Shown: positions 24,809 to 32,123, counted from the first letter of the stretch. The stretch: DNA of 36,779 nucleotides from a virus (IMGVR_UViG_3300007276_000125:1-36779); one strand, 5' to 3'. Translations and numbers: made by a program. Notes: generated from the letters alone by a model not told the origin.

Positions 24809-25303
24809 ATGGCTACAATTAAGAAAGCGTATCAAGAAATTATCTCTTTATTAGAAGCAAACAGAGAAGCAACTGTTAACGATGTGATTGACAGTGTAAT
24901 CGCTCTAGCATCTGCCAAAACTGGTGGCGGTGGTGGTAAAGCAACATCATTTCACCGTAACGAAGCAGGCGACGTGGTTGCTGTACATTGCTACTATCAT
25001 AAGACTTGGTTATCTCCAGCGTTAATTGAGTTTGGTAAGAAAGCAAGCTCAGCTACTGGATTGAACAGCATGTGTAAAAGCGGTGTCAGCAATTGGACAA
25101 AGCAAGAACGTGCATTTAAGAATGCTAAAGAAGATTTACTCTCTCAGACAGCTGCGGGTGACGTAGATCCAGCAGACTTGAATGCAATGCTTACTGACTT
25201 AGAAGCTGATCGTCAGGCTATCCTACCTATTGACGGCGACTACCAAGGATTTGAGACACTTGACGAGTGCCTAGCAGATCTTGATGCTCGCGGCATGTTA
25301 TAA
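24809..25303 (+). CDS. Unknown protein, paralog 2 of the 139-aa protein
   Basis: This 164-residue protein shares with paralog 1 the blocks VVAVHCYYHKTWLSP (residues about 53-67), FGKKASSATGLNSMCKSGVS (about 72-91), NWTKQERAFKNAKEDLL and an acidic ending. It differs by a Gly-rich GGGGGKA at about residues 39-45 and by an extra C-terminus (YQGFETLDECLADLDARGML). The N-terminal helices correspond but are diverged. Like paralog 1 it is a one-gene unit with its own promoter and a terminator (25339-25407). Possible roles are a host-takeover or DNA/RNA-binding protein; there is no evidence to choose. Confidence 0.7.
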   Translation: MATIKKAYQEIISLLEANREATVNDVIDSVIALASAKTGGGGGKATSFHRNEAGDVVAVHCYYHKTWLSPALIEFGKKASSATGLNSMCKSGVSNWTKQERAFKNAKEDLLSQTAAGDVDPADLNAMLTDLEADRQAILPIDGDYQGFETLDECLADLDARGML

Positions 25304-25338
25304 GGATCACTACGGTGACTCCTACGACTCCTACGACT

Positions 25339-25407
25339 AGACTGTAAGACGGCAGAGACACCGAGGAGAGGGCCATGAAGCCTTCTCCAACTTACGGTCT
25401 TTTTATT
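25339..25407 (+). terminator. Branched terminator after paralog 2
   Basis: AGACTGTAAG (25339-25348) pairs with CTTACGGTCT (25391-25400) in a 10-bp stem with one G-U, directly followed by TTTTATT. Between the arms an inner 8-bp hairpin GAGAGGGC/GCCTTCTC can form around CATGAA. This makes a two-stem structure. ACTCCTACG is repeated in tandem just before it (25318-25338). Confidence 0.65.
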
Positions 25408-25457
25408 GTCTCAAGTTATACATTTAGAACACCTTAATATGATAACCGGAGAGTTTA

Positions 25458-26159
25458 ATGTTGATTAAGCAGAATATAGTAACTGCACTGGACAACGGCT
25501 TAGACGAGACTCAGATAGTGGAAGCTACAGAGAGCACTCACCTTGAGCTAAGACAGTATTGCAGATTGCATTGTATACCACTAGACTACAGCTTTGTGAG
25601 TGAGAGCTTAGTGATAGAGTTGCTAGACCACGCTGAGTGGAAAGCCCCGAAGTTAGCGTCACGCTATAATATGACGATACCAGTGATGCAGCGCATATTA
25701 CTAGGTACGTACCCACTAACAGTAAAGCGCAAGATTATAAACAAGAAGACACTCACAGACTTAGTTAATCTTAGGTGCTCAGTACAAGAGATAGCTAAGC
25801 ACTTAGATGTGTCAATATACTACGTCAGGAAAGCACTAGAGAAGCACAGTCTCACAGTGCAACGAGGTAAGCTAACCACCGCTCAGTACGACGAGATAGT
25901 ACATGACCTACTACATTGTCTGACGCCTCAGAAGGACCTCGCTGAAGCCTACGGTGTAGACCCTAGCATGATTAGCTATATAAAGAAACAAGTGGTTAAC
26001 CTTCCTGAGCGGAAGAAGTACATAAAGGCTGACCCATTGCTAGTCGTACAATTAGTTGATGCTGGCTATACACAACAAAGCGTAGCTAAGCAACTGAACA
26101 TTGCACAAGCCACCGTCAGCCGTCTGTACAGGGAGCATAAGCATGAAGCGAATACTTAG
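25458..26159 (+). CDS. Protein of five tandem helix-turn-helix units
   Basis: The 233 residues divide into five similar units of about 45 residues, each with a helix-turn-helix look: about 6-38 (ALDNGLDETQIVEATES), 52-83 (APKLASRYNMTIPVMQRIL), 97-130 (CSVQEIAKHLDVSIYYVRKA), 145-178 (TPQKDLAEAYGVDPSMISYI) and 193-226 (YTQQSVAKQLNIAQATVSRL). The later units are the most typical. It should bind DNA at an extended or repeated site and may control the right-hand genes or take part in replication initiation. GGAGAGTTTA precedes the ATG, and it is the first gene after the terminator. It overlaps the next gene by 17 bases. Confidence 0.68.
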   Translation: MLIKQNIVTALDNGLDETQIVEATESTHLELRQYCRLHCIPLDYSFVSESLVIELLDHAEWKAPKLASRYNMTIPVMQRILLGTYPLTVKRKIINKKTLTDLVNLRCSVQEIAKHLDVSIYYVRKALEKHSLTVQRGKLTTAQYDEIVHDLLHCLTPQKDLAEAYGVDPSMISYIKKQVVNLPERKKYIKADPLLVVQLVDAGYTQQSVAKQLNIAQATVSRLYREHKHEANT

Positions 26160-26337
26160 TGTTCACGGCATGCACATGGACTTAGCTCTGATAGTCGCTA
26201 TACGTGTTGTGTGGGACAAAGTGTACTTCTACTTACCTAACACCCGCTATGACGTAGACAAAGAAAGTTTGCCTGACACAATAGAGAATATACTTCAACG
26301 CTGGGAGGACAGTAAATGCAAAAATTTATCGACTTGA
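26143..26337 (+). CDS. Small hypothetical protein
   Basis: This 64-residue protein starts at ATG 26143 inside the end of the HTH gene and ends inside the primase gene start. It reads KRILSVHGMHMDLALIVAIR, then YFYLPNTRYDVDKE and a C-terminal helix. There is no convincing membrane segment. The tight overlaps on both sides argue for a real, co-translated gene. No family recognised. An in-frame ATG 42 bases upstream is less likely because it lies deeper in the HTH gene. Confidence 0.5.
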   Translation: MKRILSVHGMHMDLALIVAIRVVWDKVYFYLPNTRYDVDKESLPDTIENILQRWEDSKCKNLST

Positions 26338-28499
26338 ACTGGCATACTGTCCCGCTGAAAGGTGAGCTTAAACGCTTAGACGACGGCAGTAAGACAATAC
26401 CTGAGTTCGAGAAAGGCTGGAAGAAGAAGTATAAAGACAGCAAGAACACTAAAGTTACTAAGATCGGCGGTGTCGTCACAGGCGCTTGTAGCAATATTAT
26501 AGCTATAGATTGTGACAACGAAGCTACATTTATGTTATTCAAACAACTGGACCCTAATTATGAAGCAATATTCTACTCAAGAGGAAAAAATAAAGGTACA
26601 ACGGGAACGTTTATCTATACGTACGAGGATGGAATTACTACGTCTAGCCCAAGTGATGAGTATCTTGCTTTGGATATATACAGTGATAATGGTTTTGTTT
26701 ACCTCCCAACCGCTGGCAATTCAACTAAGTGTGAGTGGGATGCTATTAGCCCTATTGCTAGAATGCCTTCGCATACTAGACTTCTGCTACAGCAACTACA
26801 AAAGAAAACTATTGTTGTTAACGAAGAGTATAATCAGCAATCACAATCAAAACCATGCTTAGCTCCACTACTGACTCAGTTTGTAGGTAAACGTGGTGAC
26901 TTTATACCATCGTTGTTTAAGATTATTACGCCTAGGGATTTCCGTCAGATAGAGCAATATCAGCGGTTAGGTTATTTGCATCCTAACAATATACCAGCAG
27001 GTCGTGGTAGTGAATACCTGAGCAAGATTAGCGCTATATTTGGTGCTGATGAGAGTGTAGACCAAGAGCTTTATATGGACTGCATGACGTATGTAAATGA
27101 CTTGTTTGAGATACCAATGGAACAAGACAGATATGATGCAACTATACTAAATCCAATGGTAGAAGGCACCGCAGCGATAAACGGCAAGCCTATATGGATA
27201 TATAACGAGCACTGGTCTGAGAAGCGCATGACAGTTATTACGAAGCATGGTTTAGTTATAGATTTGTGCTTTGATGATAACCGCTCGCTGTACTATTATA
27301 TAGATATGACGAACGAGCAACTTAAAGGTTTTGCTAGAGACACAGACTACATCTCGTACCTGGATGTCACTGTCACATCAACATTACCTAAGAAGCAAGC
27401 GTTGAAACAGAAGCTACCGATAGTGCACATAAGATCAGACCCTTCACAGGTGTTCGGTTTTTGTGACAGCGATGAGCCTCAAGTGTTAGCTTTTAACTCA
27501 TTCAAGCCATCTGCTGAGCTAAGCATACTTCATAACCCTAATGACTACGCGCGGTTTTATAAGTCACCTACAACGATACTTAAGTACTTAGAGTGTCTAG
27601 TGCCGGATAAACCAGCTAGAGATTATTTAGTTCAGTTTATTAAGCGCAAGCTAACTAAGTTTGAGTATTCTCCAGTGATGCTGTTCTTCTTAGGTGTGCC
27701 TGGTTCGGGTAAGGATACATTTGTCAAGATACTAGAGAAGATAATGACCAGAGTAGCTCGGCCTACAACGAACGAGTTCTTAGAGAAGTATAACACTTGG
27801 CTGCTGGATACTTACTTTGTTCAACTAGATGAGTACGGTGACCAGCTAACTAGAATGTCAGAAAAAGAGATGGCTAAAGGATTAATAAAATCGTATACAG
27901 GTAAGCGTGAGGTGGAGATTAGAGATATGCGAACTAAGGGCTATCCTTACAAGCACAATGTCACATTCTTAATGACAGCTAACAAGAATCCACTAATGAT
28001 GGACGACAAAGATAGACGAGTACATCTAATGGAGACGCCTAACGTGCTAGAGGTACAACCCTGGTTTAGCGCTGATGTGTATGACCGCATGATGGAAGAA
28101 GTACAGGACTTTTGTTATTACTTAGCTAAAGAAGTACCATTGATGTCTAAAGATAACTATATGACACCGCCGAGTTCTTCTGACAAGCATAGACTGATAG
28201 CTGATTCAATGTACGCAGCACAACGTATAGCTTACGCCTTTGAGCATGACATGCGAGAGTATTTAGAAGAGCTAGGAGTAGACCATAACGCACCAGAGTT
28301 TGCTAGAGGTGTTAAGAACGGTCGCATTGACTTAGACGCACTAGAGACTTTGTATGACGAACTGACAGACTACAAAGGTGATATTAAAACTGTTCGCAAG
28401 ATATTACGTAAGAAAGGTTTTAACGCGATAGCGACAACGAAGAACGGCGCCGCTTCAGCATATTACACATTTAAAGACAACAATCCATTCGAGGAATAG
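26316..28499 (+). CDS. Bifunctional primase-polymerase / SF3 helicase
   Basis: The N-terminal part (about 1-150) has the pattern of a phage prim-pol: PLKGE near the start, KIGGVVTG then NIIAIDCDN at about 62-70, YSRGKNKGTTGTF and LDIYSDNGFVYLPTAGN. The C-terminal part is an SF3 (D5-like) helicase: FFLGVPGSGKDTF at about 459-471 is Walker A, FVQLDEYGDQ near 500 is Walker B, and VTFLMTANKNPLMM near 548-561 is the sensor/C motif with its Asn. It would unwind the replication fork and make primers, working with PolA and SSB. Length 727 aa is normal for such fusions. The stop is TAG TAA in tandem. Confidence 0.88.
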   Translation: MQKFIDLNWHTVPLKGELKRLDDGSKTIPEFEKGWKKKYKDSKNTKVTKIGGVVTGACSNIIAIDCDNEATFMLFKQLDPNYEAIFYSRGKNKGTTGTFIYTYEDGITTSSPSDEYLALDIYSDNGFVYLPTAGNSTKCEWDAISPIARMPSHTRLLLQQLQKKTIVVNEEYNQQSQSKPCLAPLLTQFVGKRGDFIPSLFKIITPRDFRQIEQYQRLGYLHPNNIPAGRGSEYLSKISAIFGADESVDQELYMDCMTYVNDLFEIPMEQDRYDATILNPMVEGTAAINGKPIWIYNEHWSEKRMTVITKHGLVIDLCFDDNRSLYYYIDMTNEQLKGFARDTDYISYLDVTVTSTLPKKQALKQKLPIVHIRSDPSQVFGFCDSDEPQVLAFNSFKPSAELSILHNPNDYARFYKSPTTILKYLECLVPDKPARDYLVQFIKRKLTKFEYSPVMLFFLGVPGSGKDTFVKILEKIMTRVARPTTNEFLEKYNTWLLDTYFVQLDEYGDQLTRMSEKEMAKGLIKSYTGKREVEIRDMRTKGYPYKHNVTFLMTANKNPLMMDDKDRRVHLMETPNVLEVQPWFSADVYDRMMEEVQDFCYYLAKEVPLMSKDNYMTPPSSSDKHRLIADSMYAAQRIAYAFEHDMREYLEELGVDHNAPEFARGVKNGRIDLDALETLYDELTDYKGDIKTVRKILRKKGFNAIATTKNGAASAYYTFKDNNPFEE

Positions 28500-28501
28500 T
28501 A

Positions 28502-29122
28502 ATGATTAAAATAGACATGCCATGGTACAGAAGTATTCAGAACTACTTGTTCATGCCTGATGGGACAGAGCGCTGGACTAGCGACCGGTCAACAGCACTT
28601 GAGAAGCTTAAGCGGGTTAAGTTTGACTGGGAGAAAAAGAAATTCTATCTTTTGCCATCAATGGGACACACAAGCACTGGTGTTGATATACCGTTCCATG
28701 GTCAGTGGATAACACTAGAAGGCAATGAGATTATTAGAGACATCGGCACTCACAGAGATGTGTATGATGCAGACTTTAATTTCTTGCGCAAAGATAAGCC
28801 TCAACATCTAACACCACAAGAAATTCGAGACTTACCAGGTATGGCAGGCTTATTACCTCAAGGTGTTGACTACTACAAAGGCCATATCTATGTTGCTTCC
28901 GGAGAAGTAGGTAAAGGGTTCATAACAGTTTGTAAGTATATCCGGGAGACTAGAGAGCCAGTCGGCATGGTTACAATCCCATATCGTCACAAATGGTACA
29001 ATAAATACTGGGAAGCTGAAGGGCTTAGAGTCCACCCTGACACTGGTGAGGTGTGGTTCATAATGACATTCAAGAGTTATTTTTTTACTTACTCAAACTT
29101 TCGTGACACAGTTGCGATTTAA
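28502..29122 (+). CDS. Hypothetical protein, beta-rich
   Basis: This 206-residue protein follows the helicase at 2 bp. It is rich in aromatic residues and strands. The N-terminus has WYRSIQNYLFMPDGTERWTS, and the C-terminus has EGLRVHPDTGEVWFIMTF, which resembles one blade of a beta-propeller (a vDp.tGevw turn). The middle contains PQEIRDLPGMAGLLPQGVDYY. One or two blades do not make a full propeller, so it could be a small member or a relic. No replication motif was found. Function unknown. Confidence 0.6.
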   Translation: MIKIDMPWYRSIQNYLFMPDGTERWTSDRSTALEKLKRVKFDWEKKKFYLLPSMGHTSTGVDIPFHGQWITLEGNEIIRDIGTHRDVYDADFNFLRKDKPQHLTPQEIRDLPGMAGLLPQGVDYYKGHIYVASGEVGKGFITVCKYIRETREPVGMVTIPYRHKWYNKYWEAEGLRVHPDTGEVWFIMTFKSYFFTYSNFRDTVAI

Positions 29123-29135
29123 CTAGGAGAACAAT

Positions 29136-29348
29136 ATGAAGTATGCATTTATTATAGTATTACTATTAATAGGTTGTCAGGAGGGTGGCTTCAAATCTGG
29201 ACACCAAATGGAAGACCAAGTGTGCTTAGCATTAGGTAAATATGTCATAGTCACTTCTGTAAATGACAAGGCGGGCACAGCTACTACTCGTAACCACAAC
29301 GGCATTATCATAACTTATCCCATAACTGCACTAACATATTGTAAATAG
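29136..29348 (+). CDS. Small lipoprotein
   Basis: The N-terminus is a typical lipoprotein signal: KYAFIIVLLLIGCQ, with lipobox LIGC at residues 11-14. Signal peptidase II would leave Cys14 as the lipid-bearing first residue. The next residue is Gln, not Asp, which would favour the outer membrane by the Lol rule. The mature part is about 57 residues with Cys at about 30 and 69, possibly a disulfide, and a small beta-rich body. Phage lipoproteins of this size often exclude superinfecting phages (T5 Llp is an example). That role is inference. AGGAGAACAAT precedes the ATG. Confidence 0.65.
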   Translation: MKYAFIIVLLLIGCQEGGFKSGHQMEDQVCLALGKYVIVTSVNDKAGTATTRNHNGIIITYPITALTYCK

Positions 29349-29357
29349 GAGAACAAC

Positions 29358-29525
29358 ATGAACAGTAGATTTGACGGTTTATCAAAAGAAGAACAGTCAG
29401 CTATGATGGCTAAAGACTTAGCGGACTTCAAAGGCGAGATTAAGCAGATATCTATGGCAGCGAGTAGCATGCCTAAGATAATCTTATCAAAAGCAGAACG
29501 CAAACGTATGGAGAGTGCAGAATGA
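29358..29525 (+). CDS. Micro-gene, 55 aa, unknown
   Basis: It starts at ATG 29358 after AATAGGAGAACAAC, the same strong site as for the lipoprotein. It reads NSRFDGLSKEEQSAMMAKDL, then FKGEIKQISMAASSMPKI, and ends KAERKRMESAE. It is helical, soluble and basic-acidic mixed. The stop overlaps the next ATG (AATGA). No family was recognised. The ribosome site and tight coupling make it likely to be translated. Confidence 0.55.
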   Translation: MNSRFDGLSKEEQSAMMAKDLADFKGEIKQISMAASSMPKIILSKAERKRMESAE

Positions 29526-29674
29526 TTTACATAATAACATTCCTAACAATAGCATGCCAGGCAGGTGCAGCCATCGCTGACATGACCGACAGGAAGCCCA
29601 TGTGGTTTCTTGCCGACATCTTAGTACCACCCGTAGGTGTATGGCGCTTCTTCTATCTATGGGTATTCGCGTGA
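29522..29674 (+). CDS. Micro-gene, 50 aa, membrane-associated
   Basis: It begins IYIITFLTIACQAGAAIADM and ends WFLADILVPPVGVWRFFYLW, so it has two hydrophobic stretches separated by DMTDRKPM. A small inner-membrane protein is likely. It overlaps the 55-aa gene by 4 bases. No family was recognised. A superinfection-exclusion or host-membrane role is possible given the lipoprotein two genes upstream. Confidence 0.5.
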   Translation: MIYIITFLTIACQAGAAIADMTDRKPMWFLADILVPPVGVWRFFYLWVFA

Positions 29675-29772
29675 GATACGGCATATACTTTGCACTGGAG
29701 TTTAGCTTATTTCCAGTGCCTGAGTACATCTATAGTTATTTAGACCCTTACTACATAGAGAGACTATACTAA
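29659..29772 (+). CDS. Micro-gene, about 37 aa, unknown
   Basis: The frame from ATG 29659 (or GTG 29671, which overlaps the previous stop as GTGA) runs to TAA 29770-29772, which overlaps the helicase ATG. It contains YGIYFALEFSLFPVPEYIYS and is rich in Tyr. No clear ribosome site is seen, so translation would depend on coupling. It may be only a spacer. Confidence 0.3.
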   Translation: MGIRVRYGIYFALEFSLFPVPEYIYSYLDPYYIERLY

Positions 29773-31064
29773 TGATTGAGACATTTAAGAAGTTTATGGC
29801 TGATGACAACGCCTGGGATATGTACGTCACTGGGCGTGCTGGCACAGGTAAGACGACTAAGTTAGCTAAGCTTATTACCGATTTAGAAAGCTATACTGTA
29901 TGCGCGTATACTCATAAGGCCTGCGATATCTTACGGAGCACTTTAGGTTCAAGAGCTAACATAAGCACATTGCACAGCTTCCTGAAGAAGAGACCAACGA
30001 TTAATAACAATGCAACTAGTGTGAAGCATATTGACAGCAACCAGGTACAAGGACCTGCTGACCGTGTGCACGTCATGTTTATTGATGAGTACTCTATGAT
30101 CGGTGAGCAAGACCTTATGGATATCCGAGAGCTACAAGATGAAGACTACGATGGAGTACCTGGTGTTAAGGTTGTCTGGATAGGCGACCCGCACCAACTC
30201 CCACCAGTAGGTGATATGTTTACTCTTAAACCATACGGTGACTACCAGGTAACGCTGACAAAGATATATCGCCAAGCTGAGGACAACCCTCTGATGGCTC
30301 CGTTGAATCAATTAGTTAGCTTTATTGAAGGAGCAGCCCCTGAGCCGCTGATTACTTCAGATAGCTTTATTCGAGGCCAAGAATTAACGATGCACGACCA
30401 CTCTGGAGACTCAATAATCTTAGCCTATACTAATGCAAAGGTGCAAGAATTAAACGAGGTTATACAAGGCCGTGGGATCCCTATATACGGTGATATCTTG
30501 TTCAGTCCGACGTCCAAAAAGCATTATCTATTTACAGGCGGCACTATTACGCCTAGCAAGATAGACTTACCATTCGGTGGTCGTGAGATGATGCTAGACT
30601 CTAAGTTCAGAACACTAGAGCATCTTCATACGATGGAAGGCGTTGAGTACTGTGTTGCTGACGACTTAGACGAGGAAGCATATTCATTAGCTTACGTCTT
30701 TGGACATCAAGACTATTTAGATATGCTGAAGCATTATAAACAATTAGCTGTAGAGTCTAATAAAGCCATTGAAGCGAAGCACAAAGGATTTAAAGCGGCT
30801 GGATGGGCTAAAGCTAATCACACAACTAAGTTAGCTCGGGCCAGGAGTAAAGCATGGAGAGACTTCCTCACGTTCAATGAGTGCGTTATCTGCTTAGACT
30901 TCAGCCATGCGATGACAGTGCACAAGTCCCAGGGTAGCACTTACGATACAGTATACCTGGACACTGATGATATAGCTAAGGCTGCAGCTCGCGACTATCT
31001 GTTATATCTTAAACTAATGTACGTCGGCATGTCACGGGCGTCTAACAAGGTGGTAACAAACTAA
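29772..31064 (+). CDS. SF1 helicase, Dda/RecD-like
   Basis: All main SF1B motifs are visible: Walker A TGRAGTGKTTK at about 20-30, AYTHKACD (motif Ia) at about 45-52, Walker B MFIDEYSMIG at about 101-110, motif III IGDPHQLPPVGD near 136-147, the IYRQ arginine motif near 165, and the C-terminal TVHKSQGSTYD at about 381-391 and LMYVGMSRAS near 416-425. Residues in between form the 2B-like and beta-hairpin parts. It probably assists replication restart or recombination, or removes proteins ahead of the fork, like T4 Dda. Length 430 is close to Dda. Confidence 0.85.
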   Translation: MIETFKKFMADDNAWDMYVTGRAGTGKTTKLAKLITDLESYTVCAYTHKACDILRSTLGSRANISTLHSFLKKRPTINNNATSVKHIDSNQVQGPADRVHVMFIDEYSMIGEQDLMDIRELQDEDYDGVPGVKVVWIGDPHQLPPVGDMFTLKPYGDYQVTLTKIYRQAEDNPLMAPLNQLVSFIEGAAPEPLITSDSFIRGQELTMHDHSGDSIILAYTNAKVQELNEVIQGRGIPIYGDILFSPTSKKHYLFTGGTITPSKIDLPFGGREMMLDSKFRTLEHLHTMEGVEYCVADDLDEEAYSLAYVFGHQDYLDMLKHYKQLAVESNKAIEAKHKGFKAAGWAKANHTTKLARARSKAWRDFLTFNECVICLDFSHAMTVHKSQGSTYDTVYLDTDDIAKAAARDYLLYLKLMYVGMSRASNKVVTN

Positions 31065-31357
31065 TGGACATAGAATACATGGTAGCAGTTATGAGTGGGT
31101 ACCACCTTAAGAATAGCTACATTGAATCGTCACCTAGAATCTTGCAACCACCGAATTGGAAGCATGCACCTGTGCCGCTATGGAACTGGGCTGATTTTAT
31201 CTACAGAGTTGGTGTTAGCCCAGGCCCAGAGACATTAGAGATGGCAGCTAAGAAGCAAGCGATTCTATTTACGAGGGCACATAAGCACTATGAACGTAGC
31301 CATTTTGAAGAGCTATTCAAAGCTGGTGCTTTATGGTATAAGGAACATCAAGAATAA
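31064..31357 (+). CDS. Hypothetical protein
   Basis: This 97-residue protein starts at the last base of the helicase stop. It reads DIEYMVAVMSGYHLKNSYIE, then a Pro/Trp-rich stretch (PPNWKHAPVPLWNW), then a helical C-terminus with AAKKQAILFTRAHKHYERSH. No family was recognised. Co-translation with the helicase suggests a partner or accessory role. It is the last gene before the SSB promoter. Confidence 0.55.
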   Translation: MDIEYMVAVMSGYHLKNSYIESSPRILQPPNWKHAPVPLWNWADFIYRVGVSPGPETLEMAAKKQAILFTRAHKHYERSHFEELFKAGALWYKEHQE

Positions 31358-31369
31358 TCAAAATAAATG

Positions 31370-31398
31370 TGTACATTTTATTAAAATTGAATTATAAT
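31370..31398 (+). promoter_or_regulatory. Sigma-70-like promoter for SSB
   Basis: TGTACA (31370-31375) and TATAAT (31393-31398), 17-bp spacer, in the same GTGTACA context as at 24717. The RNA should start near 31405 with the hairpin TCAGATT/AATCTGA (31405-31430), so the 5' end would be base-paired. Confidence 0.6.
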
Positions 31399-31404
31399 AT
31401 TATT

Positions 31405-31430
31405 TCAGATTGACAATCCCGTGAATCTGA
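31405..31430 (+). promoter_or_regulatory. 5'-terminal hairpin of the SSB mRNA
   Basis: TCAGATT and AATCTGA form a perfect 7-bp stem with a 12-base loop at the predicted transcript start. Such 5' stems slow decay of mRNA in enterobacteria. The stem contains GATTGACA, also present at the predicted 5' end of the 22462 transcript. Confidence 0.45.
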
Positions 31431-31455
31431 GAGTAATATAAAAGGTAAATTAAGT

Positions 31456-31986
31456 ATGACAAGTGTATTGAGTAAAACTGTAACACCTAAAGGTGAGTTG
31501 GCTTGGGTAACTATAACTGGTGAAGGCAAAGAAAATATGTCTGGCAAGTTACAGTACAAAGCTGATATTATATTAGACCCTAAAAACAACGAAGCTGACA
31601 AAGCTTACATCGCTAAGATTGATGCTTTCTGGGCTAAGAACAAGCCAGCAAACTTCAAGAAGAAACCTAAGTCATTAGGCTACTACTTCTGTGAGAAGCT
31701 CTTAGACGCTGATGGTAATCCTCAGAAAGACGAAGAAGACCAGTATGTTTATAATCCTGATGGTAAGGTATCGGTATCATTTAAGACATCGACAGTTTGG
31801 CCAGACGGTAAAACTAAGACGGTCAAGACACGTAATGCTAAAGGCAACGTTGTTCAGCTGGGTGAAACTCAAATCGGTAACGGCTCTATGGGCTACGTTG
31901 CTGGTGCGATGGACATCTATAAGCAGGAAACTAAGGCAAAGATAGTAGCATCAGCAGGTGTCACGATGTATCTTGATGAGATTTAG
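31456..31986 (+). CDS. ssb: Single-stranded DNA-binding protein (T7 gp2.5-like), ending before its acidic tail
   Basis: The 176-residue core has the pattern of phage gp2.5-type OB-fold proteins: LSKTVTPKGELAWVTITGEG at the start, then KLQYKADIIL, then an insertion with FWAKNKP, then VSVSFKTSTVWPDG and QIGNGSMGYVAGAMDIY before a VTMYLDEI ending. It coats ssDNA at the replication fork. In T7 an acidic C-terminal tail recruits polymerase and helicase. Here the frame stops with TAG right after LDEI. A strongly acidic stretch continues in the same frame after it (see 31987-32118). With that tail the protein would be about 220 residues, close to T7 gp2.5 (232). Own promoter at 31370. Confidence 0.72.
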   Translation: MTSVLSKTVTPKGELAWVTITGEGKENMSGKLQYKADIILDPKNNEADKAYIAKIDAFWAKNKPANFKKKPKSLGYYFCEKLLDADGNPQKDEEDQYVYNPDGKVSVSFKTSTVWPDGKTKTVKTRNAKGNVVQLGETQIGNGSMGYVAGAMDIYKQETKAKIVASAGVTMYLDEI

Positions 31987-32118
31987 CTAACTAAACTAGA
32001 TGAATGATCCCAGGATGCTTTTGCAGGACACAAGGCAGATGAAGAAGACGGCTGGACGGGCGAAGACGAAGATGCTTTTGCAGGTACCGAAGAGTCTACT
32101 GCTAAAGTTAAGCTTTAG
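31987..32118 (+). other. In-frame acidic tail sequence beyond the SSB stop
   Basis: Directly after TAG 31984-31986 the same frame reads LTKLDE, then TGA (32005-32007), then SQDAFAGHKADEEDGWTGED and EDAFAGTEESTAKVKL, ending at TAG 32116-32118. There is no other stop in 44 codons. The content is what an SSB acidic tail looks like, with DAFAG twice, and the DNA GATGCTTTTGCAGG is repeated at 32014 and 32071. No start codon lies in this frame after the TGA, so it cannot be a separate gene of ordinary type. It is either a decayed tail or one reached by stop read-through. Confidence 0.6.
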
Positions 32119-32123
32119 AAAAC

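Noticed and set aside
28497-32118. Genome-wide TAG recoding to explain the SSB tail
   Set aside because: Portal, primase-helicase, lipoprotein and other genes end in TAG at sensible places, and the SSB tail also has a TGA; general recoding does not fit.
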